DNA of 15,944 nt from CAZWDO01 sp964632485 [NCBI: uncultured bacterium] (GTDB lineage: Bacteria; JAGOEH01): the NCBI GenBank assembly GCA_964632485.1, contig CAZWDO010000042.1, forward strand, positions 1 through 15,944. The letters run 5' to 3'. The position numbers and the translations under genes were made by a program. Position 1 is the first letter of the stretch; each line of letters opens with the position of its first letter. Shown here piece by piece: positions 6,301 to 13,297 of the stretch. The notes below the pieces were generated by a model, which ran no database searches, was not told the origin of the DNA, and saw only the letters and a list, made by a program, of their open reading frames with translations.

Positions 6301-8670
6301 ATGTTACACAATCAGTTATCTTTTAGGTCGATGCTGCTGTTAATCCTTTTTTTGACCTATCGATTCCTGCCGGCCGACCCCTTAGCGTTCATAGTTCCAA
6401 CCCATCTGACAATAAATGAGTTAAACTACGATTATTATGAAAAAGACACGCTAATCGCGACCGCACGCATTGAAATCAATCCGGCAGGAAGGATTGAGAA
6501 TAATTTTAGCATAGTGGCCTCCGGAAATAAAGCGTTTGGAAAACTGATAATTGAAACCGACTCAAATTCTAAATGGGAAAAAATCGGATATAGTGGACCC
6601 TTGCAATATGAAATCACCCGGGACAGCTTTAAGGCCTTAATTAGTGTGATGGGGCAAAATCTTGCATTGTCATTGATTCCGGAAATAGCGCTTTTTGAGG
6701 ATATGACGCCGATTCTGATTCAGCCGATGATAGACGAGTTTGATCGCGCCGGATTAAAGGAAAAAAAAGGGAAACTTCTGTTTCTCCCGGCCAACATTCT
6801 GGATTATGACATCCGGCGGGGGGGCCCGGTACTAATTACCCATGAGAATACTCAATTCCGGTTTTATACCTATACGCTTTCTATTCCCGGAGTGTATGAC
6901 ATGAAAATTCTGGTAGATGAAAACAAAATACCCTGCCTGATTACCTACCCGTCTAAAAATGGTTTTTTTGTTCGCCAAGGTTTCGATTTTTTGCTACAAG
7001 AGAAGCGAAATCGGGAAAAAAAATCCAATCATGGGCAGAATAGCCATATCATCATTGATAAAAACATGAAGATACTCATGAAGGATGGCATCCCCTTAGC
7101 GACAGATATCTATCGACCTTGCGGCAATGAACAGCATCCGGTCATCCTGATCCGCACCGCTTATCGCAAAGAAAGCCAGTCAAGCGTAGCCGAGTATTAT
7201 GCTCAGCAAGGCTTTGCGGTTGCCATACAGGATGCGCGGGGTCGCTTTTCTTCTCCCGGGGAATGGATGCCTTTCGTCCATGAAGGTGAAGACGGGTATC
7301 AAACAATCGAATGGCTTGCAAGGCAGCCCTGGTCCAATGGTCGGGTTGGAATGATGGGCGGCTCTTACGATGGCTGGCTGCAATGGAAAGCCGCTTCTTT
7401 GAAACCTCCCCATCTGGTGACAATCATCCCCTCGGTCTCTCCCCCCGATCTATATGAACTCATGCCTTATGAGAATGGCGCTTTACTAATGGCGCCGACT
7501 CTATGGTGGCTCTATGTTCTGGAGCGGAATCTGCCGCCGGATCTATCTGACCCGGAAGTGATTCGGTCGCTTGAAATCCTTGAATCCGCGCAACTGAACA
7601 ACTTACCGGTTGCCAGCCTTGATTCTTTAATACTGGGGAAAGAAAGTAGAATATGGCGTGAGTGGCTGAATCATCCCGATTATGATTCCTACTGGCAAAA
7701 TAAAAAATTCGCGAATGGCCTTTGCGGTGTGAATATCCCGGTCTATCACCAATCGGGATGGTTCGATGGAGATGGAATTGGCACCCGGCTGAACTACCAG
7801 CGAATGGTACAATGCCAGAAAGAAAACCAGAAACTGATCATCGGTCCCTGGAGCCATTCGGGAATGGGAAGTCCCAGGGACGCTAAAGGCATGGATTGGG
7901 GCCAGCATGCCTGGAAGGATTTTCTGGCTGAAAACTTACGATGGATGAATCGATACCTGAAAGGGATTGAAAACGGAATCGATCGGGAGCCATGGGTCTC
8001 CTTATTCGTTCTGGGAAAAAATGAATGGATAACAAGCAATCGGTATCCGCTGGAAGAGACACACTATATCAACTTTTATCTGCAAGCGGATACCAGTCAA
8101 CACATCGAAACCAACATCGGACTGTTAAGTTCTGAACTCCCAACGCCCCCCTCATCCGGCTATGGGGAATACATCTACGATCCCGATGATCCCACCGGCT
8201 TCAATCCGGTAGGCAGAAAAGATTTGCTGCTTTATTACTCGCCCAAGGCGGAACATGCCTGGACGGTCGTCGGTCCAATCACCGCCATACTATATGCCTC
8301 AAGCTCAGCGCTGGACACTGATTGGATCATGCGACTGGCGAAAATCGATCCCGACGGTAAACCACGAGTTCTGACGGAAGGAATCATCCGGGCCCGCTAC
8401 CGTAAATCCTTCACAGAACCTCAAAATCTCACACCAAACCAAATCTACCAATACCGGATCGAAATGAACCATATCGGCGTTGAAATCCAGAGAGGCGAAC
8501 AACTTTGCCTGGCTGTACAATCTGCTCTTTTTCCCAAGTTTTCGAGAAATTTGAATAGCGGCGGCGACAATGAACATGACACAAATTGGGTGAGGGCTAC
8601 CCAGCGAGTTTATTACGGCAAAAACCAAGCGTCGCATATCGTACTTCCGGTATTAGAGCATGACAAATGA
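6301..8670 (+). CDS. Exported X-Pro dipeptidyl-peptidase/CocE-type alpha/beta hydrolase with extra N-terminal domain
   Basis: A 789-residue protein. Residues about 1-25 form a hydrophobic export signal (MLLLILFLTYRFLPADPLAF). Residues about 30-250 are a beta-rich region I do not recognise. From about 255 (NMKILMKDGIPLATDIYRP) runs a peptidase S15/CocE hydrolase: DARGRF at the oxyanion side, nucleophile Ser355 in GGSYDG, acid Asp489 in GWFDGDG and His519 in GPWSHSG. A C-terminal jelly-roll domain (PepX_C-like, about 575-789) follows. Known relatives cleave X-Pro peptides, cocaine, or acylated beta-lactams (alpha-amino-acid ester hydrolases), so the true substrate is open; an ester or amide in the periplasm is likely. 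All catalytic residues are present. GAGGTAGGT precedes the ATG, and the gap from the regulator is 12 nt, so it is the operon's output gene. Confidence 0.9.
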   Translation: MLHNQLSFRSMLLLILFLTYRFLPADPLAFIVPTHLTINELNYDYYEKDTLIATARIEINPAGRIENNFSIVASGNKAFGKLIIETDSNSKWEKIGYSGPLQYEITRDSFKALISVMGQNLALSLIPEIALFEDMTPILIQPMIDEFDRAGLKEKKGKLLFLPANILDYDIRRGGPVLITHENTQFRFYTYTLSIPGVYDMKILVDENKIPCLITYPSKNGFFVRQGFDFLLQEKRNREKKSNHGQNSHIIIDKNMKILMKDGIPLATDIYRPCGNEQHPVILIRTAYRKESQSSVAEYYAQQGFAVAIQDARGRFSSPGEWMPFVHEGEDGYQTIEWLARQPWSNGRVGMMGGSYDGWLQWKAASLKPPHLVTIIPSVSPPDLYELMPYENGALLMAPTLWWLYVLERNLPPDLSDPEVIRSLEILESAQLNNLPVASLDSLILGKESRIWREWLNHPDYDSYWQNKKFANGLCGVNIPVYHQSGWFDGDGIGTRLNYQRMVQCQKENQKLIIGPWSHSGMGSPRDAKGMDWGQHAWKDFLAENLRWMNRYLKGIENGIDREPWVSLFVLGKNEWITSNRYPLEETHYINFYLQADTSQHIETNIGLLSSELPTPPSSGYGEYIYDPDDPTGFNPVGRKDLLLYYSPKAEHAWTVVGPITAILYASSSALDTDWIMRLAKIDPDGKPRVLTEGIIRARYRKSFTEPQNLTPNQIYQYRIEMNHIGVEIQRGEQLCLAVQSALFPKFSRNLNSGGDNEHDTNWVRATQRVYYGKNQASHIVLPVLEHDK

Positions 8671-8680
8671 AGCGGCAAAC

Positions 8681-8767
8681 CGCGCTGTTAATAGCGCGAT
8701 GCTCAAGAGAATGAGTATTAAAAAAATAGATTTCGGCAAGCGCTGCGCGGATTACGGGGCGCTTGCC
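8681..8767. terminator. Hairpins between convergent genes, likely terminator for the acetyltransferase
   Basis: Two stems lie between the convergent hydrolase and acetyltransferase genes. CGCGCT/AGCGCG (8681-8698, 6 bp, loop of 6) has no U-run on the plus strand. GGCAAGCGC/GCGCTTGCC (8735-8767, 9-bp perfect stem, loop of 15) is followed on the minus strand, after 8 nt, by seven T (8726-8720). The second is a reasonable terminator for minus-strand transcription, though the gap before the T-run is longer than ideal. Confidence 0.45.
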
Positions 8768-8820
8768 CGTCAAACCATGATAAAGCGTCAACGCGCTCGT
8801 TTATTCATCGTTTATATCAA

Positions 8821-9366
8821 TCACCTTGAATTTAATTTTTCCCAATCCTTTTCAATCAGCGCGTATATCAGGTCATCGACCCACTTTCCATTTATAAACA
8901 AACTTTCAACAAAATGAGCTTCTTTCCTGAATCCAATTCTTTCAACCAGCCGGATTGAGTTTTCATTATCAGGGTCTATTGATGCAATAACCCTATGCTT
9001 ATCCAACTCGTTAAATAAATAGTCGATGACTCTTTTAACCGATTCTATTGCGTATCCTTTTTTTTGAAAATCCTTATTCAATGTATATCCAATTGCAACT
9101 TGTTTATTTTCGCTGTCAAAAAAATGCACGCCTAAATCACCTATTATTTTTTGAGTCTTGTTTTCTATGATAACAAATTGAAACCAGGTTTCAGGTTCAT
9201 TAATATTTTTCGAAATCTTTCCAATGAAGGTTTCCACATCATCCATTGATTTTGGAATCCAGCCCTGGTACTTATTAGTCTCTGCATCGGAACGATATTT
9301 AAATATTTCGCTTTTATCGTCAAGATTAATCGGTCTGAGTATGAGTCGTTTTGTTTCTAATTTCAT
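8821..9366 (-). CDS. GNAT-family N-acetyltransferase (RimJ/RimL type)
   Basis: A 181-residue acetyltransferase. It opens with LETKRLILRPINLDD, typical of RimJ/RimL-like GNAT proteins. The acetyl-CoA pyrophosphate loop is QKKGYA (101-106), followed by the helix ESVKRVIDYLF. Motif B, with the NENSIRLVERIGF stretch (134-146), completes the fold. It probably transfers acetyl from acetyl-CoA to an amine on a protein N-terminus or small molecule; the acceptor cannot be read. The start ATG at 9366 matches the family's usual N-terminus but has no clear ribosome binding site. A TTG at 9438 in the same frame would add 24 odd basic residues. The gene is clearly AT-richer than its neighbours, suggesting transfer. 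It has its own promoter and a long leader. Confidence 0.85.
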   Translation of the reverse strand: MKLETKRLILRPINLDDKSEIFKYRSDAETNKYQGWIPKSMDDVETFIGKISKNINEPETWFQFVIIENKTQKIIGDLGVHFFDSENKQVAIGYTLNKDFQKKGYAIESVKRVIDYLFNELDKHRVIASIDPDNENSIRLVERIGFRKEAHFVESLFINGKWVDDLIYALIEKDWEKLNSR

Positions 9367-9467
9367 TTGTTTAGTATCTAAGTGTCGCGCTGCCCTGAAT
9401 GGCGCGCGCCGTGAGGTCCTCTCTGGCAAAGCATGCAAGTAAATTTATTACTGAGAACATAATCGTT

Positions 9468-9516
9468 TAAATAGCCAATTATCCAGCCTTTTGAAGTCCC
9501 CTCAAAGGGCTATTTA
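9468..9516 (-). promoter_or_regulatory. Competing stem-loops in the acetyltransferase leader
   Basis: Two stems share one strand. TAAATAGCC (9468-9476) pairs perfectly over 9 bp with GGCTATTTA (9508-9516). AGCCTTTTGA (9485-9494) pairs with TCAAAGGGCT (9502-9511) over 10 bp with one G-U or mismatch depending on strand. Both need 9508-9511, so the full stems cannot form together. This is the layout of an attenuator-type switch, but it could also be a simple two-part hairpin. No function can be assigned from sequence. Confidence 0.4.
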
Positions 9517-9642
9517 TTCTATATGATAATACACTTTCACTCTTCAACTGATATAAAATTTGTTTTTACATTCAGCAAAACTTATTTCATATCAGTCCTT
9601 GCGTTAGAGTTTAGTATAAGATTTATTTTGTCCTCTGATTGA

Positions 9643-9670
9643 AGTATACCATATTTTTAATAATTGTCAA
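9643..9670 (-). promoter_or_regulatory. Strong extended -10 promoter upstream of the acetyltransferase
   Basis: On the minus strand TTGACA (9665-9670) is followed after 16 bp by TATACT (9643-9648), with TGG directly before it (extended -10). It points toward the acetyltransferase. The next gene on that strand begins about 270 nt downstream. Confidence 0.65.
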
Positions 9671-9719
9671 GTAAAAAATTTAAATGGAGTCTGTCCCTAA
9701 AGTAGAAATTTTAAATTTT

Positions 9720-9985
9720 CAGGGCGTGGCCAGAGTGAAAGGCAATCGAATGCTGAAGGCGTTTATCAAACGCACTGACATCGAGCATTTTGCCTGGCTG
9801 GTGGATCATAAAGCCATTGCCGAAAAAACTACAACATTGCGGTCTCCAGTTATCTAGCGCAAAAAGACACCCGCCAGGTGATTGATATTGCAAAACTCAA
9901 CGCCAAAATCGCGGGCATTGTGGCCCGGCAGAACGAGCTGTACACGGCGATTGATGAAATCGTGGCGGATTTGGAGAGAAAATAA
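9720..9985 (+). pseudogene. hsdM: Remnant of type I restriction methylase subunit HsdM (C-terminal end)
   Basis: Starting near 9720, the plus strand encodes VKGNRMLKAFIKRTDIEHFA, then WLVDHKAIAEK. After a one-base frameshift in the A-run 9823-9828 it continues as NYNIAVSSYLAQKDTRQVI and DIAKLNAKIAGIVARQNEL, ending at TAA 9983-9985. This is the characteristic C-terminal end of HsdM methylases (N-Y-N-hydrophobic-S-S-Y, then a coiled-coil ARQxEL tail). The methylase core and SAM-binding motifs are missing, and the link between KGNR and LKAF looks shortened compared with intact proteins. It is non-functional debris of a type I restriction-modification locus. Confidence 0.7.
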
Positions 9986-10005
9986 TAAGAGAAATAGCAA
10001 TATAA

Positions 10006-10161
10006 AACCAGATAATCATCTATCAAACAGATTATGGAAAGCCGGGTATTGATGTCAGTGAACATATAAAACATAAACTGAAAATCGTAGGCCCGGATTA
10101 TGAAGAGATCGAGAGCTTTCAGATCAATTCCACAATCCCGGCTCCCATTCCTACCTCTTGA
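10006..10161 (+). pseudogene. Short remnant, possibly RhuM-family N-terminus
   Basis: A frame 20 nt after the hsdM stop reads NQIIIYQTDYGKPGIDVSEH, then IKHKLKIVGPDYEEIESFQI, and stops at 10159-10161. The opening IIIYQT-x-GK-x-x-I-D-V resembles the N-terminus of RhuM-family proteins, which often sit inside type I restriction loci, and SEHIK resembles a later RhuM segment, as if the middle were deleted. The remaining 25 residues I cannot place. There is no start codon in the usual position. Confidence 0.35.
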
Positions 10162-10283
10162 TAGTTTGCAACCGATTCTTTTGTGCCTGGAGCAAATTAT
10201 CGGCCGGCGAAGCAGGAGGCCCCAATATCCCGCAAGTCTTCATCGAAAAGTTTATGCTCCCAAATAAATAGTACTGCTTAGGA
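10162..10283. other. Spacer between restriction remnants and the signalling cluster
   Basis: A plus-strand frame ends GGPNIPQVFIEKFMLPNK at a stop near 10270, which looks protein-like but has no start and no family I recognise. It may be further debris. No terminator with a U-run is visible for the minus-strand diguanylate cyclase gene that ends at 10284. Confidence 0.3.
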
Positions 10284-11111
10284 TTAAAGGACACTCTCCA
10301 TCGATTCCGGAATTCGCCGAAAAGAGATAGAGTCTGCTCCTTTTTTTTTCGAATTGTACATCTCTTCATCCGCGATATGAATCAATTCTGATATTGGTTG
10401 ACTTTTCTTGACTTCAACTATCCCTGTACTCAAAGTCACATCATATCCGTCTATCCTGGCGTAGAAAGAAGTTTTAATCCTTCCAACAACTGAAAAAGCA
10501 TTGTCGATGGCGGAATATGGCAGTATCAGGACAAATTCATCGCCCCCAATTCTAGAAAATGAATCTTCAGCACGTATATTAACTGTTACAACCTCGGAAA
10601 ATATAACCAAGACTCTATCACCAGCCGCATGTCCGTAAACATCGTTGACGCTTTTAAATTTATCCATATCGAAATATACAATACATAAACTGATGTTATG
10701 TCTTTCCAACCTGATCAGTTCGATTTCCAATATTTCGTATAGGGCTTTTTCATTCAATGCACCAGTTTTTTTATCAATCCTTGCGGACTTTCTTTCCACA
10801 TCAAGAAGTTTCTTATTATTGCTCAATAAAATTGAAATTAAAGAAAACAGAGCAAATCTGACAAAAAAATCATAAATGGAATACCCATAAGAAATATTAG
10901 GAAAATTGAACTGCCAATCTACCACTATCCATACTATTGAGATAAAAAACGAAATAAAGATACCGAAAAATCTGCCCAGATTCCATGTCGCGTAGTAGAT
11001 TGGAAACAGATATAAAAGATACAAGCTTAATTCTTTGCCGGCAATATAATCCATTATACCAATCAGAATCACAATAATGATCGCCCAAAAACCATAAATA
11101 ATTTTATTCAT
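10284..11111 (-). CDS. Membrane-anchored GGDEF diguanylate cyclase
   Basis: A 275-residue protein making c-di-GMP from two GTP. Residues about 1-97 form four hydrophobic segments, a small membrane-embedded sensor region. The GGDEF domain runs from about 112 to 270: the DKKTGALNEKA entry motif (113-123), FDMDKFKSVND (147-157) with the metal-binding Asp148, the signature GGDEF (189-193), and the allosteric I-site RAED (180-183) exactly five residues before it. Active site and product inhibition site are both intact, so this should be an active, feedback-limited enzyme. The start ATG has a weak GGA upstream. It lies 77 nt after the single-domain response regulator on the same strand, probably the last gene of that operon. 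Confidence 0.92.
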   Translation of the reverse strand: MNKIIYGFWAIIIVILIGIMDYIAGKELSLYLLYLFPIYYATWNLGRFFGIFISFFISIVWIVVDWQFNFPNISYGYSIYDFFVRFALFSLISILLSNNKKLLDVERKSARIDKKTGALNEKALYEILEIELIRLERHNISLCIVYFDMDKFKSVNDVYGHAAGDRVLVIFSEVVTVNIRAEDSFSRIGGDEFVLILPYSAIDNAFSVVGRIKTSFYARIDGYDVTLSTGIVEVKKSQPISELIHIADEEMYNSKKKGADSISFRRIPESMESVL

Positions 11112-11188
11112 GAATCATCCGACAGTAATTGACGTTACCAAAAGAACAGACTTTCTTTTCATCAATTCTATTAGACAGTTAAAATTGT

Positions 11189-11584
11189 TCATTCACGTTG
11201 CTGAATTTGTGATTCGTTTTTTTCATCCAATATCTGAAGGCAGCATTGAATCTTTTTAATTGATACAGGTTTGGTAAAATACCCCAATGGATGAAGAGAC
11301 TGAGCTCGGTCCATATGTATCTTGTCGGGATAGCCCGTCATAAAGATGATTGGAACCTTCATTTCGGACAAAATCGATTCCGCGGCGCTAATACCGTCTA
11401 TCTTTCCAGCCAGGTTAATATCCATTAAAATGACATCCGGAGAATAGCTTCTGGCGGCTGTGATCGAGGCTTCCCCACTGGCCACTACTTTTAACACATG
11501 ATATCCGGCCTGCTTTAACTGATTTTCGAGGCACATGGAGATGATCATTTCATCTTCCACCACCAGAAAATTCAATATTGACAT
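11189..11584 (-). CDS. Single-domain response regulator (CheY-like receiver)
   Basis: A 131-residue receiver domain with no output domain. The acidic pocket is VEDE (Glu10, Asp11), the phospho-acceptor is Asp55 in VILMDINLAG, Thr83 lies in FMTGYP, and Lys105-Pro106 in YFTKP closes the site. All switch residues are present. The start lies 3 nt after the stop of the histidine kinase, so the kinase is almost certainly its partner. With no effector domain it acts by protein contact, plausibly on the downstream membrane diguanylate cyclase or on the receiver-containing proteins upstream. The DGISAAESIL stretch resembles DGIEAARVI of the receiver at 15882, suggesting the two receivers belong to the same type. 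Confidence 0.9.
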   Translation of the reverse strand: MSILNFLVVEDEMIISMCLENQLKQAGYHVLKVVASGEASITAARSYSPDVILMDINLAGKIDGISAAESILSEMKVPIIFMTGYPDKIHMDRAQSLHPLGYFTKPVSIKKIQCCLQILDEKNESQIQQRE

Positions 11585-11587
11585 ATT

Positions 11588-12655
11588 TTAAATCCGACTT
11601 TCATAAATATTGTTGCAAAACCGTATGATGCAAGTCAGCCCATCCTGAGATTCGAACTGAATCGACCCTTGTAATTGATTTTGGACAATTGACGTGATGG
11701 TTTTCAAGCCCAAGGTTTGTTGATTATAGCAATCAAATCCCGCAGGTAATCCGATCCCATTATCTTTATATTGTAAACTGATACGATTTTCATTTTCAGC
11801 TATCAGCAGCAAATCGATACTTCCAGATCGACGCCCCGGAAACGCATGCTGAATTGAATTGCTTACCAGTTCGTGTATCAGTATGCCGCATGGTATGGCG
11901 ATGTCAAACAGCACTGTTGATTCATCTCCGCGCACTTGCATTACAATACCATCAGCGATATCGGCAAAGTTATCCCTAAAGTAAACAAATAAATTCTCCA
12001 GATATTGTCTCAGCGGAATTCGCGAGAGATTTTGAGACTGATACAATTGTTGATGGACCAGATCGATGGTCATAATCCGCCGTTCCATGTCATTTACGAA
12101 CTCTGAAAGTGGAACGGAGGGGTTGGACATAGATTTTAATATCATCATCGACAGAATCATTTGCATGTGATTCTTGGTGCGGTGAAAAAGCTCGCTCAGA
12201 AGAATCTCCTTTTCATCCAAAGCAGCTTTAAGGTGCAGTTCGCTTTCTTTCCGTCTGGTAATTTCCCGGGATAATTCTTCAGTGCGCATTTTAACCGTAT
12301 TGTTGAGCTCTATATGGTAGGCGGATAGATATTCCACAATTTTCCGTTGGCGCAGAACTCCGTAGAAAGTTCCCTGGTGAAAAACGGGCAGAACCCTCCT
12401 ATCAGGGCTTGCCATTAGAGGCATGACGGTTTCCAGCTCATCGTCGGCATCGATTATCGGTTTTTCATGAAGACAATCGCCAACGATCTGGTAGGGTGAT
12501 TTGACGATATCGGTTGGAGTCAGTACTCCAAAATAGCTCATGCCGTCCATAACCACCAGGTATGCATCCCGTAAAAGCTGCGCCTCAACCGATGAAAGGC
12601 TTAAATAGGGAGATACCGATTGGAATATGGTTTCAGTCAGGTGTTTAACTTTCAT
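11588..12655 (-). CDS. CBS-pair sensor histidine kinase (HisKA_2/HATPase)
   Basis: A 355-residue soluble kinase. Residues about 1-115 look like a CBS pair: YLVVMDG-x-x-YFGVLTPTDIV (32-51) and RVLPVF-x-x-x-x-FYGVLRQRKIVEYL (87-110), a fold that binds adenine nucleotides in other proteins. A coiled linker (115-150) leads to the HisKA_2 dimerisation helix ELFHRTKNHMQMILSM, with phospho-acceptor His158. The ATPase domain shows the N-box HELVSNSIQHAF (261-272) and DNGIGLP (298-304). There is no membrane segment, so it senses a cytoplasmic signal, perhaps AMP/ATP or c-di-AMP-type ligands; that is inference. Its start overlaps the stop of the 121-residue gene by 11 nt, and the response regulator follows 3 nt after its stop. 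Confidence 0.88.
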   Translation of the reverse strand: MKVKHLTETIFQSVSPYLSLSSVEAQLLRDAYLVVMDGMSYFGVLTPTDIVKSPYQIVGDCLHEKPIIDADDELETVMPLMASPDRRVLPVFHQGTFYGVLRQRKIVEYLSAYHIELNNTVKMRTEELSREITRRKESELHLKAALDEKEILLSELFHRTKNHMQMILSMMILKSMSNPSVPLSEFVNDMERRIMTIDLVHQQLYQSQNLSRIPLRQYLENLFVYFRDNFADIADGIVMQVRGDESTVLFDIAIPCGILIHELVSNSIQHAFPGRRSGSIDLLLIAENENRISLQYKDNGIGLPAGFDCYNQQTLGLKTITSIVQNQLQGSIQFESQDGLTCIIRFCNNIYESRI

Positions 12656-13010
12656 GATTTGTATCTTGGATGTTAATATCTATCGACTCATAAGCGATTT
12701 TAACTTTGAAATCGACTTTGACAATTTCGCCGATTGTGATGTAAGGGAACACTTTTTGTTCCAGGATATGCAACAAGGTAGATTGTGGAATCCGCTTCAG
12801 AATACGTTTATTGACGAGAATCATTTCCACCAGTTCGTTTTCCGGGAATTCCAGAATCTCAAAAACATCAGGCTGCAATAGATTAATGCTTCCACTAAGG
12901 CCAATCTTGCCGAATTGAGACTTGCGGGTCAGAATTAAAACATCCTCAAAGGGGGGAAGAGACACGTTCTGAAACGAAACCGAAACCGAGTAATTCACTT
13001 TTGCCTTCAT
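12645..13010 (-). CDS. Unknown 121-residue protein coupled to the histidine kinase
   Basis: A small, soluble, mixed alpha/beta protein with no cysteine and no motif I recognise. Notable stretches are VNYSVSVSFQNVSLPPFEDV at the start, a hydrophobic FPENELVEMILVNKRILKRI in the middle and IGEIVKVDFKVKIAYESIDI near the end. Alternating strand patterns at both ends suggest a small beta-rich domain. AGGAG lies nine bases before the ATG at 13010, and a promoter lies at 13057-13085, so it is the first gene of the operon. Its last codons overlap the kinase start (ATGAAAGTTAA), an 11-nt overlap that suggests roughly equal production. Function might be a regulator or accessory of the CBS kinase, by position only. 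Confidence 0.72.
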   Translation of the reverse strand: MKAKVNYSVSVSFQNVSLPPFEDVLILTRKSQFGKIGLSGSINLLQPDVFEILEFPENELVEMILVNKRILKRIPQSTLLHILEQKVFPYITIGEIVKVDFKVKIAYESIDINIQDTNHES

Positions 13011-13056
13011 GGCGCTAAACTCCTTTCTATAAAGGTTGTATAGAATTCACTACTTT

Positions 13057-13085
13057 AATCTACATCAATATCCAGGATTTGTCAA
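13057..13085 (-). promoter_or_regulatory. Promoter of the kinase/response regulator/GGDEF operon
   Basis: TTGACA (13080-13085) and TAGATT (13057-13062), 17 bp apart on the minus strand, lie about 45 nt upstream of the 13010 start. The -35 is perfect and the -10 matches four of six. The rest of the 287-nt gap up to 13297 shows no gene and no clear terminator for the PilZ gene. Confidence 0.6.
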
Positions 13086-13297
13086 TATCAGAAAACTTGA
13101 CTAAAAAATTTCTTTCGCCTACTATCAATTTTATCGACTTTTGATTGATCATTTTCTTGACAATACGTTGACGATGTAGGGATTCGCTTTACGGGACTTC
13201 TAATTCCTCAAGGATTACATTCCAGATGTTTGGGATTTGATCAAACACGGATTCGTCCAATCGAGATAAGCCGGATACCAGGCAGGGTATGGCGGCG

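Larger units (their letters stand above)
9367..9720. other. Long AT-rich leader of the acetyltransferase gene
   Basis: No gene beyond a two-codon reading frame lies here. On the minus strand the transcript from the promoter at 9643-9670 would carry a leader of about 270 nt. In order it holds AAGGA followed by ATG-AAA-TAA (about 9580-9600), a pair of competing stem-loops (9468-9516), and a GC-rich patch (9385-9430) that contains the self-complementary GGCGCGCGCC at 9401-9410. The last patch stands out from the AT-rich surroundings. Confidence 0.5.

Noticed and set aside
8305-8637. Minus-strand frames over the hydrolase gene
   Set aside because: Shadows of a coding region with an intact catalytic triad and a C-terminal jelly roll.
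8681-8698. Rho-independent terminator for the plus-strand hydrolase
   Set aside because: The 6-bp stem is not followed by a U-run on that strand; listed only as part of the convergent hairpin pair.
9361-9430. Integron attC-like site before the acetyltransferase
   Set aside because: CTTAGATACTAAACAA resembles the end of cassette sites, but the core G of GTTRRRY is missing and no matching partner site is found upstream.
9680-9715. GGAGTCTGTCCCTAAAG as an element end
   Set aside because: Similar strings occur near some mobile elements, but no partner copy or inverted end is present in the window.
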